The position numbers were made by a program, and so were the translations under genes. The notes below the pieces were generated by a model. The model ran no database searches. It had not been told where the DNA came from and saw only the letters and a list, made by a program, of their open reading frames with translations. From Rotaria socialis (taxonomy: Eukaryota > Rotifera > Eurotatoria > Philodinida > Philodinidae), in the NCBI GenBank assembly GCA_905331475.1, contig CAJNYU010001443.1, forward strand, positions 1-64,000: a DNA stretch of 64,000 nt, in the 5' to 3' direction. Positions 1-11,922 of this stretch are shown here, in pieces (within the stretch, counting starts at the first letter, position 1; every line of letters begins with the position of its first letter).

Positions 1-293
1 TGCCCTTATCTCACTTAAGTCGACCATATGTACGGCAGTTCAACTCGAAAACCACGCATCACTTCCAAGGGGTTCCTCATCAGATGAATATGACTCGGAA
101 AGGTTTATACGAAACCTTTTGAGCAGAATTTCGCAGAGGTTTCGTACGGAACCATGTGTACGAAACCATTTTTTCCATTTACCAAGAAGAAGTTCCATAC
201 GGAACCTTTTTTCTACGAAACCTAAAAAGGATCTGACCGTGTGCCCGTGCTCAGATCCTTTTTAGGTTCGGTAGAAAACCTTTTTTTTACAGT
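1..293. repeat. Truncated MITE-like element, right end with ACAGTGT terminus
   Basis: The motif ACGAAACC / GGTTTCGT recurs several times in both orientations. A strong hairpin (CCTAAAAAGGATCTGA and its complement) lies at about 218-263. The stretch ends in TTTTTTTACAGTGT at about 280-293, the same terminus as the other ACACTGTAAAA elements in this window. The left end is outside the window or lost. No coding capacity is seen, so it is probably a non-autonomous element. Confidence 0.45.
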
Positions 294-2738
294 GTGAATG
301 CAGCTCATGGACCAATATTATTTGCCATGCTGATTGACTAATATCGTTGAGCTCTTCGTTTCTCTACTGTCAAGTCTTCTTTGTAATAGTCAATCATGTT
401 TTGTAAACTTTTTTTATACATGATTGTATCATTCTCAAGCAACCTTTAATGAAATAAATATGGGAATATTTCTTTGAATCGATTCGAATTATGGTATTTT
501 GTATTTTTTAAAGGTATTAAGAAAACTATCACGATAACTGTTAGCTTGAATGGCAGTTGAAACCAATACATCTTGAAATAATTTTCTTTTCTATCTGAAG
601 TATCTGACAAGTAGCTGTTTTTGAAATTGAAGAAGCTTTTTAATATTGGTCTGAGAAACACCAATGGTAAAATTAAACCATTTTTATCATCATGATATTA
701 TCAGTTAATAGGTAGGCTGACAAAAATAAACGGGAATACGTGGAATCAAACGATCGTATTAGAATATTAATTACTGACAGGTACAGCAAGAAGTATATCT
801 CATCCATTAACTTAGGGTTGAAAAATAATCAATTATCTCAAGTTTTTAAATCTGCTTCTTTGGTAAAATTGAACTTATTCAAAGCAGGTGAAATTATACA
901 ATGATTGGATTCTTCTTTTTGAATAAGTACTTAAACAGATAGTCAATTATAAAAGACTCAAATGTGATTTAATACAATATAACGAAGAAAATTTTTCATT
1001 GGTATTGATTCTCTCTTGCATCATATTCAAGTTATTCTCATGCAAGTTATTTGTCTTTGAATCAAGAAAAATTGATAATGACCTCTTTAAAGCAGAAATA
1101 CTACATAAAAGCGAACCGAAAACAGGAAAAGCAACGCCCAACGTGTATTATAACTGTTCCATTATCGTCTGTCGCAGAGACTTAATTTTTTCATGAATTA
1201 ATAGTTAAATCTATTTACGATTTTTGAAAAGATTATACTCGAATTCACAACATTATGATTAAGAATCTTACGCTCTGGTTACTGAGCTAGCCTGGATCTG
1301 CAACTATCTGTTACACAGAGATTCGAGGGAGAAGGAACAAATTCTGTTCCAGGACGTGCCGGGAAGATAAAGTTGAACGTGCAACGGGACGAGGTGGGAT
1401 ATGATCGTCTGTGGGTTGGGATGCAGTGAATTCACTGCTTCGTTCAACCAAGTATATACGACGCTGATTCGTCACACATTGTTGCCAGTGCATCGCCTTT
1501 GAGCGAAAAGGATAAACTAAATGAATGAAAAAAGCACCGCAAGGAAAAGCATTGAAAAAATATTTGGAAGGAAAATTGCAAACAGTAAAATATAGGAAAT
1601 TATGATGGTAAGAGAACGTGCTCCAATCTTTTAAATAATTTTCATTTCGCTTGCTCATCTTTTCCAATATTTATCTCTCAGAGTACAATATCTATATTTA
1701 TATACACATATCATAGAAGGAGTTACATTTCATTATTACTAATTTCCAGCCTATTGATACATATCCATAACTGCTTCTTGGGTTCGTTTCTAAATTAAAG
1801 TCCATTGTCAGTCAACGAAATGAACTATGCGAAATTATTCGATTGACGAGTGATCATAAAACACATTTTATTTTAATAGTTTGATGTATGATCAGAACAA
1901 TATTGTAGTAGCCACTTTCATTTTATGCTAATCTGTACATAATGTGATTTCTTCTTCAAAAACAACAACTACCATAATGAGGAAAGTCGATGCTTCTTAT
2001 TAATAATTGCTTTTTTAGATCAAGTAAAACTAGCACTACAACAAAATAATATTAATATAAGCATCGTGAATATGATACCACAGTGTATACATACGTATAT
2101 AAATAATATTATTCTAAAGGCAAAAGATGATTATTGACGCGAAATTGACCCAGAAATCATGACCCGTTACTTTCATTTATTGCTCGAACATTTTATTAAT
2201 TAATTTACGATATTAATTACACTATAGATGATCGTCTTGGAGTGTTTTTGAATGCAAGAGTCGTGTATCTTTCGATGAAGATACTCATCTTAATTATTTT
2301 TATTCTCTTAATATTTTACGTTTCGGGGCTATTTCTATTCGACGTTTTTCTTTCAAGATTTTCTTTTTCGCTCTTTCTCTCTTCGCTTGTTTTCCTCTTT
2401 TCTGTATTTGATCTTTTTATCCTTTTCCACCATACCTATAAGTTGAACGTACATGAATGATGATTTACGCTGAACAAGGAAAGTATAAAGTCGCTGAATT
2501 TTTCTTAGATAAATTTGGAGAAGGGTGCGTTACTTTCATGTAACCGAATGAGGTGGAACGGGACGAGCTTTTAATCGTTCCATAGAGCTCTAATACAAAT
2601 GTTAAGGTGTTACTTGATTCGGATAACATTATTTGTCGGTTAAGATGGAAAATGTAATAGTTGATAGGTGCAGAGGATATGTAGAATCGAAATAAGAACC
2701 TGTACTTTTATTAAAGGTGTCTTCTTCGATAACCACTC
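294..2738. other. Intergenic, no recognisable gene
   Basis: AT-rich DNA with only short, unrecognisable open frames on both strands. None has a family motif or convincing splice signals. No RNA gene was recognised. Confidence 0.5.
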
Positions 2739-2820
2739 TCATAGGCAATGAAATTCACATAAACATATACGGTCCATAGCGACGTCTATATTGAGGGTGT
2801 GGGTGATTAGGTAGCGGAGA

Positions 2821-2880
2821 TTCACACTCACACTCATACTCATATCCTCACTGGCACCCACACTCACACCCACACCCAGT
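2821..2880. repeat. CACTCA/CACCCA simple repeat, telomere-like
   Basis: A G-poor strand of CACTCA, CACCCA and CCCACA hexamers, ending in an ACACCCACACCC block. CCCACA is the complement of TGTGGG, which I recall as a bdelloid telomeric repeat. The block is degenerate, so it is either an old interstitial telomeric tract or a plain microsatellite. Confidence 0.5.
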
Positions 2881-2909
2881 CTTGTGCTCCGAGTTTCACG
2901 GCTGAAAAT

Positions 2910-3420
2910 ATGGTCGGTATTTCGGCCAATTTTCAACAGCCTGATCAGTTCTGTCAAAGGTTTTTGAAAACCGGTAATCAACGACAATCAATGGCCGATG
3001 AAATTCAACACAGGAGGTCAGAACTCAGTGACGAAGCTAAGCGTGCCTGTTGCACAGTGATCAGTCAACGACTTGACTGTCAAGCGTGTTGTCCTGGTTG
3101 TGGATCAAAATGCGACAACAATCAACCCGATTTGGAGCAATACTATCAAAATTGGCTTAGTGGAAGTTTGCAAGTAGGCGGCAACGTGTCTAAGCCCCGG
3201 TGCCAATATTATGCTGAGCGAGTGCAACAGTGGTTAGATGACATGGACAAGAAATCAAACACAGGTGACTTATGTAAGGAAAGTATTCTCCACCAGATCA
3301 ACGACGAGCATGGATGACTGTTCGAATGACACTTGTAGGTCATTACGAAATAGTCGATCAGCCGTCATATGATGAGAAAGTGTATCCTACCACTATCAAA
3401 AGTATTCCAGTTGGCTATGT
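2910..3420 (+). pseudogene. Cys-rich coding fragment, probably a frameshifted gene remnant
   Basis: An open frame of 135 codons (2910-3317) contains a compact cysteine cluster, CxxCCPGCGSKCD, at about residues 57-69, and further Cys and Trp residues downstream. The composition looks like real protein rather than noise. After the stop, a different frame stays open to about 3436 (WMTVRMTLVGHYEIV...), which suggests a frameshift or an unrecognised intron. The CP-x-CG-x-xCD pattern recalls the zinc-ribbon-like segment of very large interferon-inducible GTPase (VLIG/URGCP) relatives, but no GTPase part is present. Function not assigned; I treat it as a decayed fragment. Confidence 0.3.
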
Positions 3421-3436
3421 GCCTAAGCGGAAATAG

Positions 3437-4174
3437 CATGACCGAACATCAAACAACAGGAACGACTCATTTGTATTAGCAATCTTTAGAGTGTGTTGGT
3501 ATGAGTATGGAACTTCTCCTTCCAAACCAATACTTCTACCCCTACCCTCACACACATACTAATTAAATTTATTGTTTAATAAATTCTATTCATTTCTTGT
3601 TATGCACGATATTCAGTTGAGAATAGTGATGCGAGAACTCAAAATTTATCTTCTTTTACAATTTCTTCTATGCAACGCCATTCATAAAATTATTTTCATG
3701 AATATCATTCATTTTTAAAATAAAACTGGCTTACTTAGTAATCAAAAGTGTTGCTAAGTGGGAAACGTAATAAAAATGTGATCAATCTAACTCTCTCTCT
3801 GCACGTCAAATTTTGAATACTTTTCTTCTAATTAACTTAATTTTTGTTTGCTATTTAGACATAACTCATTTCTATTGATTTTTTTATGTATAAAATCGTA
3901 ATTACATAAGACAGTACATAAGAAAAGAAAGAATGAATGTTCATTGGTGATGTTCGCTCGTTAAAAAAGAATGGTTGCTGTAATATACACACGAATGAAC
4001 TTGTAGGCAATATTCAAATCAATCATTTTAATCGTTTTCTATCAAAGCAAAACTCGTGGCACATAATACTGTCACTGAAGTTATTGATTAAAACCATTTT
4101 TCTTTGAAATAAAGATATAGAGAATATCATAATTCTTCTTTACCGTATAAAGGAATGTCTTGCAATGATAAAAA
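3437..4174. other. Intergenic, nothing recognised
   Basis: AT-rich, with no coding signature, RNA gene or clear repeat boundary on either strand. Confidence 0.5.
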
Positions 4175-4249
4175 GCTGTTAGCGCAATCCCTGTGGGATT
4201 AAAATGTGAAATACGATGAAACCCCTTTTCCGGAATTCACCAATCACGG
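4175..4249 (+). repeat. Copy A of a ~75 bp dispersed repeat
   Basis: Begins GCTGTTAGCGCAATCCCTGT and contains the small hairpin AATCCC-TGT-GGGATT. A near-identical copy lies at 48331-48406 in the same orientation. The first 50 bases differ by about one position and the remainder is looser. Both copies lie within about 150 bp of a C or G homopolymer and an N. Confidence 0.7.
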
Positions 4250-4251
4250 CC

Positions 4252-4389
4252 ACACTGTAAAAAAAGAGAGTAGAATAATAAACCCTTGTCCTTTCTACAA
4301 ATCATGCTAAACCCTTGAAGGGTTTATGAAACGAAGGGTATATGAAAAAAAGATGATACAAGAACAAAAAGGGTTTATTAATCTGAGAT
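4252..4389. mobile_element. ACACTGTAA-type MITE, right part missing
   Basis: Starts with ACACTGTAAAAAAAGAG and carries the AATAAACCCTT / AAGGGTTTAT motif pairs found almost verbatim in the intact copy at 11923-12159. It breaks off at an N followed by 46 C residues, so the right terminus is absent or unassembled. Confidence 0.6.
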
Positions 4390-4390
4390 N

Positions 4391-4436
<46 letters not shown>
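4390..4436. other. N plus 46-base poly-C tract, likely assembly artefact
   Basis: A single N is followed by 46 consecutive C residues. Such a pure C run at an ambiguous base is more likely an unresolved gap or sequencing artefact than biology. Confidence 0.7.
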
Positions 4437-4438
<2 letters not shown>

Positions 4439-4801
4439 ATGTCTACCCCATATGCTTCAACACTCCTTTCAGATCGTGTTTCACAATAAAGGCCATTGAA
4501 ATATTATGCTTGGTGTTTATGCGTTATGCGATCAAACAATCTCGACTGAATCAAGCTCTGTCTTTCTCCAATGTTGTTAAGTACAACTAATACAATTCAG
4601 CTAATGCTCCAGAGCATAACGTAAAATTGAATATCCCACTATCACACCTTTAAACAAGTCATTTCTATTCTATCTAATTTTGACATCTGATCATTAATTT
4701 ATAGTACTGAATCGCAAACGATGACAATCATCGTCTACGAATGATAGTGTTTAATAAAATGTAAAAGAAACATCTTCCTATGAAGCTATTAATCGGTGAT
4801 T

Positions 4802-7127
4802 TTATTGAAATAATCTCTTGTGTTTTCCTGTGAAAATGAACTCTTCCGATGGTTTATTCGTGGAAGAATTTGATCGAAACAGTTGGCGTTTAAAATTAAC
4901 ATAGAAATACTCTCGATCGGAACGAACATCCGATTGTGTCAACAGAATAAAGTAGGGTCTCGTTGATAGATCTATATTTGGATACAATTCTTGAACACCA
5001 CTTCTGAGAGGTACATCATCTATGGATCGATATCCATGAACATCAAACACATAGGTTTGTTGAGCGCGACCTGACCAATGTACATCACCTGGATTTTGAT
5101 GAGAACATGATAAATTAAATGTCTGTAAAGCCGACATAAAATAATTGTTAGGTAAAAGTTCATAGGAAATTCGTTCAAAATTGACTGTTGTTTTAGTATT
5201 GGTTTCATATGTTTTATACACTCTTGGTTTCGCTCCGGAGAACATTTCTGGAAGTGTATCGGTAGGTGAAGCTTGCTTTTGAGTGAATGCTGGGGGAATT
5301 GACGAGGAAAGAACTGGTAAAACAGGTAAATCAATAAATGTAGTTGATGAATTAAAAAAGAGAGACGTATTCATAGGAAATGGAGATGGCCAATAGGTAG
5401 GAAACATGGCATTAGAAACAGCAATACGAATACGATGGCCAATGAGAAATGTCCAGGTAGTAAAACGAAGCGGAAATGTGATCGTATATTGGCAATTAGG
5501 TTTGAGATAGGCCGGAGGAGTTTGCCTCTGAGCTCCGTTTAAAGCTCCTGTCGTGATTAATGCTATTTGACCATTGGGATCAACATCTTCCAGACGTACA
5601 ATCCAATGAGCTAAACGAACAGTAGCACTGACCTACCACCAGAAACATGATTACTACTTAGAGAGCTTCGTTCCTGTCGATGTTATTACCTGAAGTGAAA
5701 CATTAACAACGCCAATAAGTTCAACTGCTTGATTGATTGGTTCGCTATCGTAGATGAGAGAATCTTTATCAAAAGGTCGCTGATCATCTGTTAATCCACC
5801 TAACCAAGTGCCAGCTTCAAAACCAATCCATGGTCGATATTCAAGAATATCCACATTGTTGAAAACCTTATTTTCATTTAAATTTGTCATTAATGGCTTT
5901 TGTTCAATCAATTTGTGATCTTTGGACATGTACATACGTCGTATCTTTTGGCGAACAATGGGCCATTCCGTTTCGTATCGATAATGACCAGTGGTGAGAC
6001 TTGTTCGAATAAAAAGAGTGATGTCTGGTTCTTTGATGATCTCACTATCCTTTTGATCATCTTTAAGCCAATGACTGAACCATCGAACCATTTCGGCTTT
6101 ACCATCGTAAATAGGTCCTGGATGCCGATTCACATTCTCAGGCATCGCATGAACAAACGGACCAATAGTTACTTTGATTTTCGGTGAGTTTTTACGAGTT
6201 TTTTCGTAGATACGCAGAGGAGAATCTCTATAACTAGAAAAAGAAAAAGAAAACGATCTTTTGATCATCCATTGGCCAATAGAAATCAACAACGTACGCA
6301 TCGTACAATCCTCCAATAAGATAAACAGGTAATGTGAGATTATCATAAGCATATTTGATTGAATTCTCTTTCCAAAATGAGTTATCAAGCTGTTGCGAAA
6401 GATAAACATCAATCCAAGGTCGTCGTCTAAACCGTTCTCTTATCCATTGAGCATTCATATTATAATCTATCGGAGCAGGTATTGCATTACTATGATCGAT
6501 AAAAATTAAATACTGATCTAAATGCATGATACCATCTGGATAATGAATATCACTTTTGTACAGATCGTCAGTAGCGTGTGCAGCAAACAGAGCTCTCAAA
6601 GCACGTGGTCGTCTCAGAGTACCCATCATGAGAGTATTAAAACCTGACCAACTTATACCATACATTCCTACTCGACCATTCGAACGACGATCGCTAGCGA
6701 GCTGTTGAATAATATGCTCACAATCGTTTAATTCTTGTGTACTATATTCACGTTCGACTAGAATACCTTCTGATGAGCCGGTACCACGTATGTCAACTTG
6801 AGCAATCTGAAATGAAAGAAAATTACACATCGTAATTAAATGCATGATAATTTTGCTCACTATAAAACCTCGTCGTGCCAAATATCGAGCATCGGACTGA
6901 TCTGCGTACAATAAACTGTCATCTTTTCGATAGGGTTTATACTGGAGTAGAACTGGAAAAGTTTCACCGCGACGTGTTAAAATCGGAACAGTGAGTGTTA
7001 CTGATAGACGAACACCATCAGGCATCGGAAGCCAATTATTCTCTATTATAAATTTGTAAGTTTCGCATGCAATAACTGGCAAACAACATATGAACAAGAC
7101 AATAATGATTTGAATACTATGATTCAT
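4802..7127 (-). CDS. Secreted CocE/NonD-type serine hydrolase (S15-like)
   Basis: Predicted alpha/beta hydrolase of the CocE/X-Pro dipeptidyl-peptidase class, acting on ester or peptide bonds of unknown substrates. The exons fit complement(join(4802-5632, 5690-6233, 6298-6806, 6861-7127)); they total 2151 nt (716 residues) and all three introns are 54-64 bp with GT..AG ends. I chose the ATG at 7127, which opens a hydrophobic signal peptide ending near Ala-Cys (residues 1-21). Seen: a nucleophile elbow GISWSG, an Asp motif GGLYDAYRDSPL with the intron inside it, and a His motif GPFVHAMPE. Together these give a plausible Ser-Asp-His triad, followed by the beta-rich C-terminal domain ending about 4802. 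The family is mostly bacterial and fungal; introns and a signal peptide indicate a domesticated eukaryotic gene. The substrate is unknown. Confidence 0.87.
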
Positions 7128-9469
7128 CTTGACATAAAACCAAAGAAACAATAAAAATGTGTGCACATAGGATTTGATGTGAATACGATGAGTGCATCCT
7201 ATTTATATGTGGTATTTTCTTTGATTAGTTTTTACCTTGAAAGAAGAAGCATTTGACAAGGGCGACCATGATGATTATGCAAAAAAATACCAAATGTCAA
7301 AAGTTGTCAATATGACAAAGCTGAAATTGCTCGCAACATAATAACATTTCATTCGAGTATCAATCGACTCATGGAAGAAGCGCATAGTCGATATATATAT
7401 ATTAACGATTAACTTGTGCAATCGTTGAAAATGATATAGCTTTCTTTGCAAGCTTAGTTGTAAATCTTCCATTACCAACCTACATTTACATACCATCAAA
7501 TTAATATAATTCAACAAAATATCAATTGTTCATCAAATTAACACAGTAAAACTAATCATCAAGAATAAGAAGAAAAGAAGGTGTTCTTTTTTTATTTTAT
7601 TACTTGACGGAGAAGAAGAGAACCCTCATGGCGATGCAGCAATTGTTTTTTTGTCACAATCGTATGTTACTCTTAATCTTGTGAAAAAGTTTTTCTATGA
7701 TGAATAGATGCAGTTGGTATGTATATTTGTGCCAGGCTTATCGTCTCCTTAGATAGATTTGCTGTTGCTTCCAGATTTTCATCATATTTCATATCGATAA
7801 ATTATCTAGTAAATGCATTATTATGTTTACTATCGACTATTGCTAATCAACTCAACAAATTCGCTGAATTCGATCCATTTCTGAGTGTCAATACAATATA
7901 TGTTGCCGACGAACGTGGAACCACCGAAAAACTAGAAACAATGGAAATAAGTACATATTATTTACGAACATTGTGAAATTGCAACAGAAAATTTTGCATG
8001 TCATGTAAAACATCGTAATCATGTTCACTTGGGGCTTATTAGCTTTTGAGACATGCTTGTAGGTGTTGACATCAGTATATTTTATGTTTGAGTGTAACCT
8101 TTGCTAATATTTCATGGGTAAATCGCCTGTTCATCACCCATATGTCTCACGCATAATTCCCTAAATTTTAATTCGACAGGATCAACTCTAAAGTTGGCAG
8201 ACTATGTAGATATTTTTTGGGCATTAAAATTAGTCGGGTGTGGGTGTGCTGCTTTGTCTGTGTGCATCTGGGTCTGGCGTGGCGATGAATGTTGCTTACT
8301 GGATTCCTCTGCAAATACTCTTAACCTAGCGAACGCATTTCAATGAACACTCGGACCCAATCCCACACGCTCAATTATTGCCACAGAACGTGCTCTTTGA
8401 AATTCTACTACAGTCAAAATATCAGCTTTCTAACATGATTTCTTCATGAAATATCTAAATTCATATCATAGATCGAAGCCGAATCGAGTACTCGGCAAAT
8501 CGACTCGAGTTTTTTTAAGTTTTTATTGTTTCTTTCAACTGTTTCTCGACCTTTCCTTCAGCCATCAACAATTTGATTTTCTTGTGTTCCATTGGCAACA
8601 ACAAGCGACAAATCTAGCTTGAAGTATTATTTTTTATGTTGGCTCATTCTTATGAACTTTATTAATTTTGTAAAGTATCGTTGTTGTTGAAAAACCCTGC
8701 TATTGCCAATTATTACTGTTCAAAAAAATCCGCTGCTGATAATTCGTTGTTTGAGTCGAGTCGAATCGAGCTGGGTGCTTTTTTTATTCGTTTCGGTCTA
8801 TGATTCATATAGTACAACAAAAATGATCATTTTACTACGCATCTCTTAGTATTGATGAACTAATTTCTTATGATTATTATATCAAGTTAAGGCATGTAAA
8901 CACTGAGCACTCAAGCAAAACGGATCTGTTTTCGCTAAAATATGCCTATAATAAAAGACCAAACAAATGCACTCTTTTGTGGACAGCGTCCTTCGCAACA
9001 TTTACGTACTTTGGGAACTGAGCAGTATGTTTATCAACAATTTACGTCAAAAGTGTTAAAACGTTTATTTCCAGAACATATTTCAACATTAGAAAACTGT
9101 AACTACTTTGATTGAAGACAAATTCTGTGATGTTGCATGCAAATTGACTTATAGAAAGGCATAAATGAAATGATAACTGTGTTACTCAGTAATTTTTGCC
9201 TCACTCTTTTTATCGAAGAAAAAAATCGGATTCGCGAATACATCATTTCATTTTCCGATCCTTTCTATTTTCATGATATTCTAGTATCCGGGATACTGTA
9301 GCGATCTATACGATTCATACAGTCCAGCAGATACGATGACAATCCAGAGGACCCACAATCCCGGGATCCGCTTTTCTCCCGTGCCATTGTTTCATAAAAT
9401 CCGTTACATGGTTTGTTACACTGCTATTATGAATTAAAAATGCAATTTCGTTATATATATATATATATA
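7128..9469. other. Intergenic with GT-rich island, no gene recognised
   Basis: Only short frames occur. A (TGTGGG)-like stretch, GGGTGTGGGTGTG, lies at about 8236-8250, with further GT-rich sequence to about 8280. No RNA gene or intact element was found. A TA dinucleotide run at 9451-9469 is the insertion site of the next element. Confidence 0.45.
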
Positions 9470-10756
9470 CAATGGTTTGCAAAAAACTTGCAACACTCTA
9501 AGTGCATAAAAATTTTACATTTTAAACATTCTCTTGCGCTTTTACTTCGATCTTATTATATACTTATGCTTATCATATTGTCCACTAAAAGCATTCGTAC
9601 ATTTGATTAATTTCTATTCTCTTGTTTTTTAAGCGTAACGTGATATGGTAAAGATAAATAACTTAAAATCACATAAAATATCTGTATTACATTATTGGAA
9701 CTTGGGACTTCGTTCGGCCAGAAAAATTCATCGAGATACGAAGATACCATTGTCTACTATTAGTTATCAATTGAAAAAACTACGAACTCAAGGCTCTCTG
9801 AAACACCGACAGGGTAATGGTCAAAAAAGTAAGATTGACACAAAACGCGCTCGAGCGTTAGGTCAATTTATTAGACGAAATAGTGAAGTTACGTTGCATG
9901 AATTGACTGAAAAATTACAGAATCAATGTGCACTAATTGTTTCTACTAGCACAATCTCATGCCATTTAAATCGTCTTGAATATGTAAATTGTTTACCATT
10001 GAATACTCCAATGCTAACGGAAGAGCACAAAGAGCGCCGAGTCGAATGGGCCAAAGAACATTTAAATGATGATTGGAAAGATACAATGTTTACTAATGAA
10101 AACTCCTTTCAATTGTTTAGAAATACTATTCGTCGATGGTCAAAATACGCAGCAGAAGAAAAAAAGAATCCCGAAGAATCGGCAAAAAGTTCATGTTTGG
10201 GGTTCTATTAGTTATCGTGGAAGAATCGGGTTTCATTCGTTTCAAAATATTATGGTTAGTGATTATTACATTGAAATATTAGAAAACAACTTAATTCTGA
10301 ATGCTAAACGTCAATTCAGGACTAAATGGTGATTGCAGCAAGCTAATGACCCCAAACACAGATCTTCAAAAACTGAAAGATGGTTGTCTGAGAATGTTCC
10401 AATCGTTATGGACTGGCCATCGAATAGCCCTGATCTCAATCCGATTGAAAACATTTGGAACATCATGAAATATTGGATTGAGAAAAGAAAGCCAAAAAAT
10501 ATTAATGAATTGAAGATTTTTATCGATGAAGGATGGAACAACATCGAAAAAAATGTTATAATCAATTTGATCAACAGCATGAAAAACAGATGCCTCTTGG
10601 TTATTGATTCGAAAGGAGAACGAATCAAATATTGAACTACATATTGAAAAACTAAATATTAGTACACATTAAATAAAGAAACACTTTTTTGAAACAAGTT
10701 AAACGAGGCTTTAAAACTAGTTTAACATTTGTTTCAAGTTTTTTTGCAGACCATTG
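9470..10756 (+). mobile_element. Tc1/mariner transposon, full length but inactive
   Basis: Terminal inverted repeats of about 21 bp (left CAATGGTTTGCAAAAAACTTG at 9470-9490; right complement at about 10735-10756, one substitution and one extra A) are flanked by TA on each side, the target duplication of this superfamily. Length 1,287 bp is typical. The enclosed transposase frame is broken (see the pseudogene entry), so this copy could move only with help from another copy. Confidence 0.93.
9645..10635 (+). pseudogene. Tc1-type transposase, frameshifted and with internal stop
   Basis: A DDE transposase that would cut and paste the surrounding element. The N-terminus (ATG 9645) carries the two helix-turn-helix modules of Tc1 proteins: KISVLHYWNLGLRSARKIH, then a second unit around residues 60-110. 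The catalytic core is recognisable: TNENSFQLF (the family normally has D at the N position), NDPKH, and SPDLNPIENIW. Damage: the reading frame shifts near 10186 between EESAKSS and KVHVWGS, and a TGA at 10330 interrupts just before LQQANDPKH. The first catalytic Asp is replaced by Asn. The last frame closes at 10635 after KGERIKY. Confidence 0.92.
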
Positions 10757-10852
10757 TATATATTAGCGTACAGTTATGTTGATATCTGTTGAGAGAAAAC
10801 CAGAGAGTGACCATTGAAATAGTTCGAAGATAGGCAAAATTTCAGGAAAATG

Positions 10853-11833
10853 TCAACATGGGGAACCGTCACACGAAGAGCGAAATAAATGGCAGCGATC
10901 AGTATTTGTACCAACCATCGGCTTTGGCATATTGGTTGGTTGAAGTCCCAGTATCACATGCCAAAGATGCTCAAGACTTCCTCCGAACCATTTCACACCA
11001 ACTCTCCCAGGCTCTTCTTGATCGTGATGTGTGGTACAATAAGGATCTTGGCTAGCATGATATAGTTTTGACCACTGTTCATAAGTGTAGTGATGAATCC
11101 GTTGCTTTGTTACGTAGAACTGCGCGCAACAATACGTTGAGATAATACTATCATCTTTCGAATTGTGCATATCAGGGTTCAATTGGAGGTCAGCATTGAA
11201 ATCTAATAATTGCAACAAACGACGTGCGCATCGATACATCAAAGACTCGTTGAACAGCGGACTACGGCCCCAAGAAGTCCAACGTCGGTTCTGTATCCAT
11301 AATGAATTGATATTGGTATAATGAACATCGTCGCGAATACACAAAGCTGTTCGGATCGGATCTTTAGAATGAGCAAATGGATTTCCATGAAGGAAAAGAA
11401 TTTTCTCAGGTAAATTATAATAGTAATCGTAGATGAATTGTAAATAAACACCAGCCTCTTCGTGAACATTTCGACAATACGGCCAGTTATATGGCCGTCT
11501 AGACTGATCATCAAAACGCTGATACAAAAAAACACGATATGGTGTCACGTCTGTAGCGGTCTTATCAAGTCCTGAGCGTAGCCAGAGTGGCCAACTCGAC
11601 GGAGTGCTCCAGTTGATTTCTTTCCATATTGCTGGGACTACGATTAGTTTATTAACAGGCCAGATTCTTGAAGATTGGTTTCTCATTTTAGTCTTTTCAC
11701 TCATTGAAAAGAACGACGAGAGTGTGGCAGGAAATAGATTTTTAAAGTTTGAATTTTCCCTGATATAAAGAATACCTATCGTACAGAATAAAATCGATCC
11801 GGCAATCGTCAGATGGACACAACGAGCAGACAT
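10853..11833 (-). CDS. DUF3431 family type II membrane protein
   Basis: A single-exon gene of 326 residues. The ATG at 11833 opens MSARCVHLTIAGSILF, a short N-terminus plus one signal-anchor helix (about residues 8-25), so the bulk is predicted lumenal or extracellular. The body matches DUF3431: FLHGNPFAHSKDP, then YCCAQFYVTKQRI, and LEHLWHVILG near the C-terminus. NVHEEAGVYLQFI precedes them, as in fungal and plant members. The biochemical role of the family is not established; a glycosylation-linked role is only a guess. The length is normal and the frame intact. It lies about 100 bp beyond the Tc1 element's right end, transcribed toward it. Confidence 0.82.
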   Translation of the reverse strand: MSARCVHLTIAGSILFCTIGILYIRENSNFKNLFPATLSSFFSMSEKTKMRNQSSRIWPVNKLIVVPAIWKEINWSTPSSWPLWLRSGLDKTATDVTPYRVFLYQRFDDQSRRPYNWPYCRNVHEEAGVYLQFIYDYYYNLPEKILFLHGNPFAHSKDPIRTALCIRDDVHYTNINSLWIQNRRWTSWGRSPLFNESLMYRCARRLLQLLDFNADLQLNPDMHNSKDDSIISTYCCAQFYVTKQRIHHYTYEQWSKLYHASQDPYCTTHHDQEEPGRVGVKWFGGSLEHLWHVILGLQPTNMPKPMVGTNTDRCHLFRSSCDGSPC

Positions 11834-11922
11834 CAATGAATTTCAATATGGTTTGGAGTGAACCAATTCCAATTCGAGTCAATTCAGTTCCTAAAATTGG
11901 TCGGAAATAGGGATGCATCAGT

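Noticed and set aside
1311-1667. 118-codon minus-strand frame
   Set aside because: Composition is unremarkable, there is no motif and no supporting exon; consistent with a chance open frame.
7719-7976. Plus-strand frame containing NTIYVADERGTTEKLE, which looks partly protein-like
   Set aside because: Short, isolated, no ATG context or neighbouring exon, and no family recognised.
9290-9390. Stem-like GGGATAC/ATCCCGGGATCC sequences considered as a tRNA or small RNA
   Set aside because: No cloverleaf, anticodon arm or T-loop pattern could be drawn.
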